Source: Gemmatimonadota bacterium (lineage in GTDB: Bacteria > Gemmatimonadota > Gemmatimonadetes > Palauibacterales > Palauibacteraceae). From it: a DNA stretch of 64,000 nucleotides. The stretch covers positions 48,286 through 112,285 of the forward strand of contig JAJEEM010000060.1 in assembly GCA_022820995.1 (NCBI GenBank), written 5' to 3'. Below the pieces are notes generated by a model that ran no database searches, was not told where the DNA came from, and was given only the letters and a program-made list of their open reading frames with translations. Positions 57,085 through 64,000 of this stretch are shown one piece after another (position 1 is the first letter of the stretch; each line of letters opens with the position of its first letter). Made by a program: the position numbers and the translations under genes.

Positions 57085-58173
57085 ATGAACGTGGATCACC
57101 CCGCCGCGCGCCCCTTCACCTATGTCGCGATCGGCGTCCTCGGGCTCGCGGCTGCTGCCGCCGTACTCGTTCAGCCCGACGCGGCCCGCACGCAGACCAC
57201 GTCCGGCGACTGGGAGCCCCCGCTCACCGCCCACGGCCATCCCGACCTGCAGGGGAACTGGACCAACCAGACGCTGACCCCCTTCGAGCGCCCCGAAGGC
57301 AGGGGGCCCGTGCTGAGCCCGGACGAAGTCGCCGCCATAGAGGGTGGGCAGGCGGAGACCGTCGCCGAACGGACGGCGCCCGTGGATCCGGACCGGCCGC
57401 TGCCGCCGGGGGGCGAGCACCGGGTGTGCATCGACGGAGCCACGACGTGCTATGACGAGTTCTACCGCGAGCCGGGCGAACGCGTGGCGATCGTGCACGG
57501 CGAGCCGCGCAGTTCCCTCGTCACCGACCCGCCGGATGGACGGATTCCGGACCTTACGCCGGAGGCCCGCCGGCGCCTGGAGGAGGCGGCTGAGCTCCGC
57601 GCCGGATTCGGCCAGTACGACCACCCCGAGCTTCGGCCGCTCGCGGAACGGTGCATCGTATCGTTCGGATCGAGCGCCGGGCCGCCGATGCTCCCCAACT
57701 ACTGGTACAACAACAGCTACACGATCGCGCAGAACGAGGACTTCGTCGTGATCATGGCCGAGATGGTGCATGACGCGCGGATCATCCCCATCCGCGACCC
57801 GCAGGAGCAACTCGAGAGCCGGCCCGCACCGGACCACGTGACCCCGTGGTTCGGAAGCTCCGTCGGCTGGTGGGAGGACGGAACGCTCGTCGTCGAGACG
57901 ACGAACCTGAACCCCGAGCATGCGTTCCGCGGGGTCCCGCCCTCGAAGGATCGGAAGGTCACCGAGCGCTTCACGCGTGTGGACGAGGAGACGATCCTCT
58001 ACGAGTTCACGATCGACGATCCCGCGGTGTACACGAGCCCCTGGGGCGGCCAGGTCCCCTTCAAGCGCTTCGACCATCTGCTCTACGAGTACGCGTGCCA
58101 CGAGGGCAACTACGCGATGTTCAACGTGCTGAGCGGCGCGCGCTACCAGGAGCGGATGGGGGGGAACCCGTAG
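57085..58173 (+). CDS. exported protein of an uncharacterised environmental family
   Basis: This 362-residue protein has a signal-anchor (YVAIGVLGLAAAAAVLV) and then the opening PDLQGNWTNQTLTPFERP that recurs in exported unknown-function proteins of Acidobacteria-like bacteria. It contains GGEHRVCIDGATTCYDEF, NNSYTIAQNEDFVVIMAEMVHDAR and FTIDDPAVYTSPWGGQ. GAGGAGG lies four bases before ATG 57085. The long frame from 55858 is shadow. Function unknown. Confidence 0.8.
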   Translation: MNVDHPAARPFTYVAIGVLGLAAAAAVLVQPDAARTQTTSGDWEPPLTAHGHPDLQGNWTNQTLTPFERPEGRGPVLSPDEVAAIEGGQAETVAERTAPVDPDRPLPPGGEHRVCIDGATTCYDEFYREPGERVAIVHGEPRSSLVTDPPDGRIPDLTPEARRRLEEAAELRAGFGQYDHPELRPLAERCIVSFGSSAGPPMLPNYWYNNSYTIAQNEDFVVIMAEMVHDARIIPIRDPQEQLESRPAPDHVTPWFGSSVGWWEDGTLVVETTNLNPEHAFRGVPPSKDRKVTERFTRVDEETILYEFTIDDPAVYTSPWGGQVPFKRFDHLLYEYACHEGNYAMFNVLSGARYQERMGGNP

Positions 58174-58343
58174 CGCGCTCGCCGGGCCGCCTGTATTCGC
58201 TGCTCGCCGCGCTGGCGATCGCGGGCTGCGCCGCCGACCGTCCGCCGGAGGGCACGGCCGAAGCGGAGCGCGCCCCGGCCGGGGTGCTCGGCCTGCGTCC
58301 GGGCCCCTCGCCCGATCGATCCTCTCCTGACTGGGAGCCGCCC

Positions 58344-59324
58344 GTGAAAGTCGTCGTCGCCGATCTGTGGCCCGGCCGCACGGCCGAACTCGCGGAGGTC
58401 GCCCCGGGCGTGGACCTCGTCGTCGTCGGAGACGGGCAGGCCGCGGCGGCCGAGGCGCACGACGCCGACGCGGTCCTCGGCGTACTGAACGCGGACATCC
58501 TCGCCGCCGGCGACCGGCTCCGCTGGGTGCAACTCTCCTCGGCGGGCGTCGAACGCTACCTCGCGATCCCCGGGCTCTCCGATGCCGAGGACCTCGTCAT
58601 CACGAACGCCCAGCGGATCTTCGCCCCCGGCGGCGCGGAGCACGCGCTCGGCATGGCGCTCATGCTGGCCCGCCGCTTCCATACGGCGCTCGACCTGCAG
58701 CGCGAGCGACGCTGGGACATCCGGCCCCTCACCGGGCCCTCGCCCTACCGCGGCGAGGGGAGCGAACTGCTCGAACTCCGGGGCCGCACGATGCTCGTCA
58801 TCGGCCTCGGCGGGATCGGGACGGAAACCGCCCGCATCGCCCACGGGATCGGCATGCGGGTGATCGCCACGCGCAACAGCAGCCGCGAGGGGCCCGATTT
58901 CGTGGAGCGCGTCGGGCTGTCGTCGGAACTCCTGGATCTCGTGCCCGAGGCGGACGTCATCGTGAACGCACTGCCGCTTACGCCGGAGACGGACGGCCTC
59001 ATCGACGAAGCCTTCTTCCGGGTGACGAAACCGACCGCTCTCTACATCACGCTCGGTCGCGGGCGGACGACGGATACGGAAGCGCTGACGAACGCGCTGC
59101 GGGAGGGAAGGATCGGCGGCGCCGGCCTCGACGTCACCGAACCGGAGCCGCTCCCGACCGACCATCCGCTATGGGGCATGCCGAACGTCCTCATCACGCC
59201 GCACCTCGGCGGCGACTCCGACGGTCACATGGAGCGGATGTGGATCCTCTTCCGCGAGAACCTGCGACGCTTCGCGGCCGGCGAGCCGCTTCTCGCGGTC
59301 GTCAACCGGGAGCGCGGCTACTAG
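58344..59324 (+). CDS. D-isomer-specific 2-hydroxyacid dehydrogenase (start uncertain)
   Basis: This NAD-binding protein has the D-2-hydroxyacid dehydrogenase pattern: LRWVQLSSAGVERYL, IGLGGIGTETARIAHGIGM (glycine motif), ADVIVNALPLTPETDGLI, GRGRTTDTEAL, DVTEPEPLPTDHPLW and the C-terminal PNVLITPHLGG (catalytic His). GTG 58344 has GGGAG six bases upstream and gives 326 residues. The same frame upstream (58174-58343) encodes RLYSLLAALAIAGC, which looks like a lipoprotein signal, but no ATG, GTG or TTG starts it; see findings. Confidence 0.85.
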   Translation: MKVVVADLWPGRTAELAEVAPGVDLVVVGDGQAAAAEAHDADAVLGVLNADILAAGDRLRWVQLSSAGVERYLAIPGLSDAEDLVITNAQRIFAPGGAEHALGMALMLARRFHTALDLQRERRWDIRPLTGPSPYRGEGSELLELRGRTMLVIGLGGIGTETARIAHGIGMRVIATRNSSREGPDFVERVGLSSELLDLVPEADVIVNALPLTPETDGLIDEAFFRVTKPTALYITLGRGRTTDTEALTNALREGRIGGAGLDVTEPEPLPTDHPLWGMPNVLITPHLGGDSDGHMERMWILFRENLRRFAAGEPLLAVVNRERGY

Positions 59325-59393
59325 CCGGCCAGCCGGCGCGCCCCCGCAGCCCGGATCCCGGGTGCGGCGGTCTAGCCGCCCCGAAGCGGCTGT

Positions 59394-60266
59394 CTACCCG
59401 CCGCGAATCTGGAACGTGAGCGTAGCCCAGTTCGACTCGTAGTCCACGTCGGATTCCGACGGCGTTTCCACCATGTGGATCGTCCGGATGTACCACCGGC
59501 CGCCGCCGACGAGCGGGATCGTCGCGACGCCATCTTCGTCCGTGCGGGCCTCGACCGCCTCGATGTGTCCACCGGCATCGTCGTGCGAGTGGGGGTTGAA
59601 TTCGTAGTTGGCGTACAGGAGCGCGTTCTCGACCGGCTCGCCCGCGCGGAGGAAGCGCACCTGGAGGTCGTCGCCGACGACGAGATCGTAGGGGTTCCGG
59701 AGCGGGATGATCTCCACCGGATAGCCGAGTTCCTTCTCCCACTCGCCGCTCCGGTCGTCGCCCACCTGGACGATCGCCTTCACGTGCTTGCTGTAGCGTT
59801 CGGCCGCGTCGTCGTTCGTCTTGCCCGCCGCTTCGCGCTCAGCGATCTCGTCCACCAGGCCCTCGTGAACCAGGTATTCGGTGAACTCCACCCCCGTGAG
59901 CGGGATCACGCGCGCCCCCGTCGACACGCCGATCGCGTAGGTCCCCGCCGAGCCCGTCTCGAAGGTCAGCAGCGCCGTGTCGACGCTGTCCGCGTGCCAG
60001 TGGAACATCGCGGTGTCGCGCCACGCCTCGGCCGGCGGGTGCACGACCCCATCCGGTCCCACGATGCTGACGTCCAGCATGCGGTCGCGCGTGATGTGGT
60101 TCTCGCTCTCGTCGAAATCACCGTTGAACAGCGCCACCACGTTCGTGGAGTGCGGCTCCAGGAAGAAGCTCTCCAGCTTCAGATACATCGTGTGCGCCCG
60201 CGCCGTCGCGACGATGGCGACGGTGAGCAGGGCGGTCGTAAGCAGGACGCGGCGTCCGATCCTCAT
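59394..60266 (-). CDS. exported DUF4198 protein
   Basis: This 290-residue protein has a signal peptide ending ATARAHTMYLKLESFFLEP, the usual DUF4198 opening, and ends with DGVATIPLVGGGRWYIRTIHMVE. It carries several histidines (HWHADS, NPHSHDDAGGH). DUF4198 proteins are periplasmic and are linked to nickel or cobalt handling by association in other genomes. It stands alone, divergent from the peroxiredoxin gene. Confidence 0.85.
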   Translation of the reverse strand: MRIGRRVLLTTALLTVAIVATARAHTMYLKLESFFLEPHSTNVVALFNGDFDESENHITRDRMLDVSIVGPDGVVHPPAEAWRDTAMFHWHADSVDTALLTFETGSAGTYAIGVSTGARVIPLTGVEFTEYLVHEGLVDEIAEREAAGKTNDDAAERYSKHVKAIVQVGDDRSGEWEKELGYPVEIIPLRNPYDLVVGDDLQVRFLRAGEPVENALLYANYEFNPHSHDDAGGHIEAVEARTDEDGVATIPLVGGGRWYIRTIHMVETPSESDVDYESNWATLTFQIRGG

Positions 60267-60442
60267 TCCGAACCCTCCGGGGTCTACGCTTTCGGTGTTC
60301 CAGACACGTCAGGAGAACATGCGGGGATCGACGCCGATTCGGCCATAGCGGACGTTCGACGCCGCCGGCGTTGTCCCCGTAGCCGAAAGTGCCGATCATT
60401 TTCCCCGACTGCGACTGTGACGGCTCAACTCCGGGGGAACGA

Positions 60443-61108
60443 ATGACGCTTCGCATCAACGACACGGCGCCCGATTTCACGGCGGATACGACCCAGGGGA
60501 CGATCCGCTTCCACGACTGGATCGGGGACGGGTGGGCCCTTCTCTTTTCCCATCCGAAGGACTTCACGCCCGTGTGCACGACGGAACTGGGGGCGGTGGC
60601 CGCCCTTCAGGACGCATTCGCTGCGCGCAACTGCAAGATCATCGGGATCAGCGTCGACGGGGTGAGCGATCACGAGGCCTGGTCGAAGGACATCGAGGCC
60701 TCGCAGGGGCACGCCGTGGGCTACCCGCTGATCGGCGATCCGAAGCTCGAGATCGTCAAGACGTACGACATGCTGCCGGCCGACGCGGGGGACACGTCCG
60801 AGGGCCGCACGCCGATGGACAACGCCACGGCGCGCTCGGTGTTCGTCATCGGGCCGGACAAGAAGATCAAGGCCACGCTCACCTATCCGATGAGCACGGG
60901 CCGGAACTTCTCCGAGATTCTCCGGCTCCTCGATTCGTGCCAGCTCACGGCCGAGAAGCAGTTGGCCACGCCGGCGAACTGGGAGCAGGGCGACGACGTG
61001 ATCATCGCGCCGGCGGTCACCGACGACGAAGCGCGGAAGCGGTTCCCGGACGGATGGGAGCAGCCCCTGCCCTACATCCGGATCGTCCCGCAGCCGCAGG
61101 ACGGTTAG
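60443..61108 (+). CDS. peroxiredoxin, 1-Cys (Prx6-type)
   Basis: This 221-residue enzyme has the peroxidatic cysteine in PVCTTE (C45) and lacks the C-terminal resolving motif of two-cysteine forms. LRINDTAPDFTADTTQG and DNATARSVFVIGPDKKIKATLTYP are typical. It reduces peroxides in the cytoplasm. ATG 60443 has GGGGG five bases upstream; the longer frame to 60389 adds an unlikely 18 residues. It is followed after three bases by an amidohydrolase gene. Confidence 0.93.
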   Translation: MTLRINDTAPDFTADTTQGTIRFHDWIGDGWALLFSHPKDFTPVCTTELGAVAALQDAFAARNCKIIGISVDGVSDHEAWSKDIEASQGHAVGYPLIGDPKLEIVKTYDMLPADAGDTSEGRTPMDNATARSVFVIGPDKKIKATLTYPMSTGRNFSEILRLLDSCQLTAEKQLATPANWEQGDDVIIAPAVTDDEARKRFPDGWEQPLPYIRIVPQPQDG

Positions 61109-61111
61109 CCT

Positions 61112-62563
61112 TTGTCACACGCGGTCACACAGACCGCCACGCGGGCCGGCGGGGGGCTCCTCCTCGCCGGCGTACTCCTGTCCGCGTGCTCCGCCGGTTC
61201 CGATCCCGACGGCACGGCCGCGGAGGACGGGCGGCTCCTGATCGACGGGGGCACGGTCGTCGTGATGGACGAGGCGGGCACCATCCTCGAAAGCGGCGCC
61301 GTACTTGTCGAGGCGGACCGGATCTCCGCCATCCTCGACGGCGATGCTCCCCGTCCGGCCGGCGTGGCGGTGCTCGACGCGACGGGACACCTGGTGATCC
61401 CCGGACTCGTCAACACCCACGGCCACGCCGCGATGTCGCTCCTCCGGGGGCTCGCCGACGACATGCCGCTGATGACGTGGCTGAACGAGCACATCTTCCC
61501 CGCCGAGGCCGAACTCGTCGATCCCGAGTTCGTCTATTGGGGCACGCTCCTGTCGTCCATCGAGATGCTGAAGAGCGGGACGACGACGTTCGCGGACATG
61601 TATTACTTCCGGGACGACGCGGCGCGGGCGGTCATCGATGCGGGCATCCGCGCAGTCATGGGCCCGCACGTCATCGGCTTCCCGGCTCCGGACTTCGCCT
61701 CGCCGGCGGCGACGCTGGCGGACGCCGCCGAGTTCATGGAGACGTATCGCGACCATCCCACGCTGGTCCCGGGGACGGCCGCGCATTCGCTCTACACGAC
61801 TTCGCTCGACGACGTGCGCGCCGCCCTGCGGCTGGCCATCGACCACGGCGCGCCGTTTCAGATCCACACGGCCGAAGACGCGAGCGAGTTCGCGACGGCG
61901 ACGGAACTGACCGGGATGGGCGTAGTGGAGGCGCTGGAATCCATCGGCGCGCTCCGCCCGGGGACGGTGCTCGCCCACTCCATCTACCTCTCGGACGAGG
62001 ACATCGAACGCATCGCGGCCGGGGGCGCGGGGGTTTCGCACAACCCGCAGAGCAACCTCAAGCTGGGGATTCCGCGGGCGGCGCCGGTCGTGGAACTGCT
62101 GGCCGCCGGCATCCCCGTGGGGCTCGGCACCGACGGCGCGGCGAGCAACAACGACCTCGACCTCTTCGATGAGATGGACACGGCCGCCAAGCTCCACAAG
62201 TTCACGAACGCCGATCCGACCGCGCTCCCTGCCGAAACGGTCTTCCGCATGGCCACGATGGGCGGCGCCCGCGTTCTCAACCTCCACGACCGCATCGGCT
62301 CGCTCGAGCCGGGCAAGCGAGCCGACATCGTCCTGCTCGACACGCGGCGCGCCGGGCTCACGCCCCTCTACAACGTCTATTCCCACCTCGTGTACGCGGC
62401 GCGGGGGAGCGATGTCTCCACGGTCCTCGTGAACGGCCGCGTCGTCGTCAGGGACGGCCGAGTGCTCACGGTCGACGAAGCGGAGGTTATTCAACGCGCA
62501 CGCGGCTTCGGAGCGCAGGTCCGAGAAGTGATCCAGGGTTCGGCGCCCGGCTCGCCACGCTAG
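61112..62563 (+). CDS. exported amidohydrolase of the chlorohydrolase/MtaD family
   Basis: This 483-residue protein begins at TTG 61112 with a lipoprotein signal (LLLAGVLLSACSAG), unusual for this normally cytoplasmic family. The metal-dependent deaminase core is present: GLVNTHGHAAMSLLRGLADD, FQIHTAEDASE, VLAHSIYLSDEDIERI, GVSHNPQSNLKLG, LGTDGAASNND and the FRMATMGGARVL end. Such enzymes deaminate adenosine derivatives, guanine or triazines. It probably runs with the peroxiredoxin gene. Confidence 0.86.
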   Translation: MSHAVTQTATRAGGGLLLAGVLLSACSAGSDPDGTAAEDGRLLIDGGTVVVMDEAGTILESGAVLVEADRISAILDGDAPRPAGVAVLDATGHLVIPGLVNTHGHAAMSLLRGLADDMPLMTWLNEHIFPAEAELVDPEFVYWGTLLSSIEMLKSGTTTFADMYYFRDDAARAVIDAGIRAVMGPHVIGFPAPDFASPAATLADAAEFMETYRDHPTLVPGTAAHSLYTTSLDDVRAALRLAIDHGAPFQIHTAEDASEFATATELTGMGVVEALESIGALRPGTVLAHSIYLSDEDIERIAAGGAGVSHNPQSNLKLGIPRAAPVVELLAAGIPVGLGTDGAASNNDLDLFDEMDTAAKLHKFTNADPTALPAETVFRMATMGGARVLNLHDRIGSLEPGKRADIVLLDTRRAGLTPLYNVYSHLVYAARGSDVSTVLVNGRVVVRDGRVLTVDEAEVIQRARGFGAQVREVIQGSAPGSPR

Positions 62564-62586
62564 CACGCCGATCCCGTGCGACAAAA

Positions 62587-62625
62587 ACGATCATTTGTTG
62601 TGAAATGATCGTATTCGATGATACT
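62587..62625 (+). promoter_or_regulatory. palindromic operator overlapping a promoter-like site
   Basis: ACGATCATTT (62587-62596) and AAATGATCGT (62603-62612) are perfect inverted arms around GTTGTG. A TTGTGA (62598-62603) and GATACT (62620-62625), 16 bases apart, resemble -35 and -10 boxes, so the -35 sits in the palindrome. It lies just upstream of the B12 regulator. Binding by that regulator, or another, would block transcription. Inference only. Confidence 0.6.
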
Positions 62626-62675
62626 TTGGCTCCACGTTTGCATCCTACTGTTTGTTTTCGACATGGAATGAACGG

Positions 62676-63593
62676 ATGTGGAGCCTCGTGAACATCCCTG
62701 CCGCCGACCTTGGAACCGGCGACGTAGCCGAGCTGCTCGACATCCATCCGTCGACCGTGAAGCGATGGTTCGACAGCCCCCGGACGGCGGTGACGACCGG
62801 AGGGCACCGCCGCATCCCTCTCGACCTCGTACTGGACGTCGCGCGGGACCGGGACCGAAGGGTCTACCTCCACGGCTTCGGAAGCCAGGCGACTCACGCT
62901 TGGCACGCGATGCAGGCACTCGAACGCGGCGACCCGGGTCGGGCCTGCGATGCGCTCGTGCACTGGCTGCGGACCCGGCGATCGCATCTTATCGGAAGAT
63001 TCTTGTGGCATGTCGCGGCCCGTGGCGACGCACCGGACCCGTGGGTCCTCGATGGCGTCTTCGGCGGCTTCATGAGGCGGGTGGGAGACGGCTGGGAGCG
63101 CGGGGAGCTTCGTATCGCCGACGAACGGGCCGCGAGCCGCGAGTCGGGCGAGGCGGTCGGGCGGCTGCTCGCGGCGGCCGGGGGGGACGCCGACGCACCG
63201 AACCCTGACAGGCCGACCGCCGTCGTCGGGACGGTCGAGCCCGAGCAGCACGTCCTCGGATCCCAGCTCGTGCGGCTCCTGCTCCTCCACAGGGGATGGA
63301 ACGTCGAACACCTCGGGGCGGGAGTGCCGATCCCCGAGATCGTGGCGACGCAGCGAGCGCTCGACGCGTCGCTGATCTGCGTTTCTTTCACGCCTCCCGC
63401 GGTGGCCGCCGATGTGCTCCGCTTCGTCGAGGCTGCCCGGGAACTCGCGGACCCGGAACAGCCATGCTCTCTCGTTCTCGGAGGCAACGCGTTACGCGAC
63501 GTGGAGGTGAGGGGCCGCGGCGGGGCGTTCACGGACCTTGTCGCGCTCGGGAACCTCGCAGCGTTCGGAGACTGGCTGGACGACCGTGGCTGA
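62676..63593 (+). CDS. MerR/excisionase-type regulator with B12-binding domain (CarH-like)
   Basis: This protein of about 305 residues has an N-terminal winged helix (TGDVAELLDIHPSTVKRWFDSPR, with the GHRR motif of MerR-like excisionase folds) followed by a helical cap and a B12-binding domain. The latter has VEPEQHVLGSQLV (H in the lower-ligand position of CarH, ExxHxxG-like), LGAGVPIPEIV and SLVLGGNAL. ATG 62676 is one of three starts (TTG 62652, GTG 62688). It would bind adenosylcobalamin and repress carotenoid genes in the dark. The cap motif WERGELRIADERAAS has Arg where CarH has His. Confidence 0.85.
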   Translation: MWSLVNIPAADLGTGDVAELLDIHPSTVKRWFDSPRTAVTTGGHRRIPLDLVLDVARDRDRRVYLHGFGSQATHAWHAMQALERGDPGRACDALVHWLRTRRSHLIGRFLWHVAARGDAPDPWVLDGVFGGFMRRVGDGWERGELRIADERAASRESGEAVGRLLAAAGGDADAPNPDRPTAVVGTVEPEQHVLGSQLVRLLLLHRGWNVEHLGAGVPIPEIVATQRALDASLICVSFTPPAVAADVLRFVEAARELADPEQPCSLVLGGNALRDVEVRGRGGAFTDLVALGNLAAFGDWLDDRG

Positions 63594-64000
63594 TGCCGCT
63601 CGCCTTGCCGGCTCAACGCACCTCGACCGGCTGGGGCTCGCCGTCCTGGGCCTCTTTTCGGCGGCCTCGGTCGCGGGCTTCGCGTCGTTCGGGCTGCACC
63701 CTCACCTCCTGGCCCGCTTCCCGTCGTCCGCCTGGTTCTACGCGCCCGCCTTTCAGATCTTCGCGCGCGGACACGTGGTCATCGCCTTTCTGGTCCTGGC
63801 GTACTCCCTCACGGCGCGCGTCGGCGCACGCTGGATTCCGGCGCTCCTCGTGGCGGGCGGTCTCTCGCTGGGCGCCGAACTGCTGGGCACGGCGACCGGC
63901 TTCCCGTTCGGCGAGTATCGTTACACTCCCATGCTCGGCTATCGCGTGGCCGGGCTCGTCCCGTTCCTGATCCCGTTCAGCTGGTTCATGATGGCGTTTC
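63586..64000 (+). CDS. carotenoid biosynthesis protein, CruF-like (3' end cut by window)
   Basis: A GTG at 63586, overlapping the regulator by eight bases, begins a frame open to the window end (138 codons). It shows several membrane spans and the DUF422/CruF signature FPFGEYRYTPMLG, ending FLIPFSWFMMAF. CruF is the hydratase of acyclic C50/C40 carotenoid synthesis. The frame lies in a different register from the long frame in the same stretch, which is shadow. Confidence 0.85.
   Translation, partial: MADAARLAGSTHLDRLGLAVLGLFSAASVAGFASFGLHPHLLARFPSSAWFYAPAFQIFARGHVVIAFLVLAYSLTARVGARWIPALLVAGGLSLGAELLGTATGFPFGEYRYTPMLGYRVAGLVPFLIPFSWFMMAF

Noticed and set aside
63296..63970. 224-residue plus-strand frame at the end of the window
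   Set aside because: The CruF-like signature lies in another register starting at 63586; this frame is the shadow.

Overview
The window is gene-dense bacterial chromosome, about two-thirds G+C by eye (not computed). It holds 56 protein-coding genes that I accept, two of them cut by the window edges. I saw no rRNA, tRNA, CRISPR array, transposase or plasmid/phage hallmark. Genes are packed with ATGA, GTGA or TGATG stop/start overlaps. Many products are exported enzymes or lipoproteins: PQQ-type propellers, LVIVD, DUF3500, DUF305, amidohydrolases, a prolyl oligopeptidase and outer-membrane barrels. With high G+C and a MoxR/Bat operon this suggests an aerobic Gram-negative heterotroph of the Gemmatimonadota/Acidobacteriota kind. 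Gemmatimonadota is my best guess, by inference only, since no marker gene is present.

Layout. 1-3.3 kb: end of a PQQ aldose dehydrogenase, a D-amino-acid transaminase and a beta-lactamase-fold hydrolase. 3.3-8.7 kb (minus): a polyamine-type ABC importer operon with two tandem, paralogous binding proteins. 8.9-18 kb: a DUF3500 protein, then a minus-strand operon of ammonium transporter, circularly permuted ATP-grasp, alpha-E protein, transglutaminase, TorF-like porin and an unusual fusion of a TolC-family outer-membrane factor with DUF1028 and TPR. 18.1-19.2 kb: an OprP-like porin with a clear terminator. 19.3-24.8 kb: a complete signalling chain consisting of STAS protein, HATPase anti-sigma-type kinase, receiver-PP2C phosphatase, periplasmic binding protein and sensor histidine kinase. 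24.9-31 kb: exported amidohydrolase, DUF305, LVIVD protein, a small membrane protein and an exported FMN 2-hydroxyacid dehydrogenase carrying a CxxCH haem motif. 31.2-39.7 kb: a MoxR/DUF58/Bat operon. 39.7-44.9 kb: AlkA glycosylase, a circularly permuted D-amino-acid-oxidase-like flavoprotein, a MerR-like regulator facing an ARPP-1 gene, and a TetA-type exporter. 44.9-47.3 kb: a probable small accessory island with structured AT-richer DNA, a ComF-like phosphoribosyltransferase, a short DprA-like protein and an orphan ribbon-helix-helix protein. 47.3-62.6 kb: secreted catabolic and envelope genes. 62.6-64 kb: a MerR/B12-binding (CarH-like) regulator overlapping a CruF-type carotenoid gene that runs off the end.

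How they fit together. The 19.3-24.8 kb block reads as an input-to-output pathway (ligand, kinase, phosphatase, partner switch). The Amt/ATP-grasp/alpha-E/transglutaminase/porin block joins ammonium uptake to a predicted amidoligase pathway. Many remaining genes look like extracytoplasmic peptide, amino-acid and alcohol/sugar oxidation functions. The least ordinary items are the outer-membrane factor-DUF1028 fusion, the haem-motif flavoprotein, the duplicated binding proteins, the ComF/DprA pair, and the B12 regulator that lacks a histidine expected in CarH.
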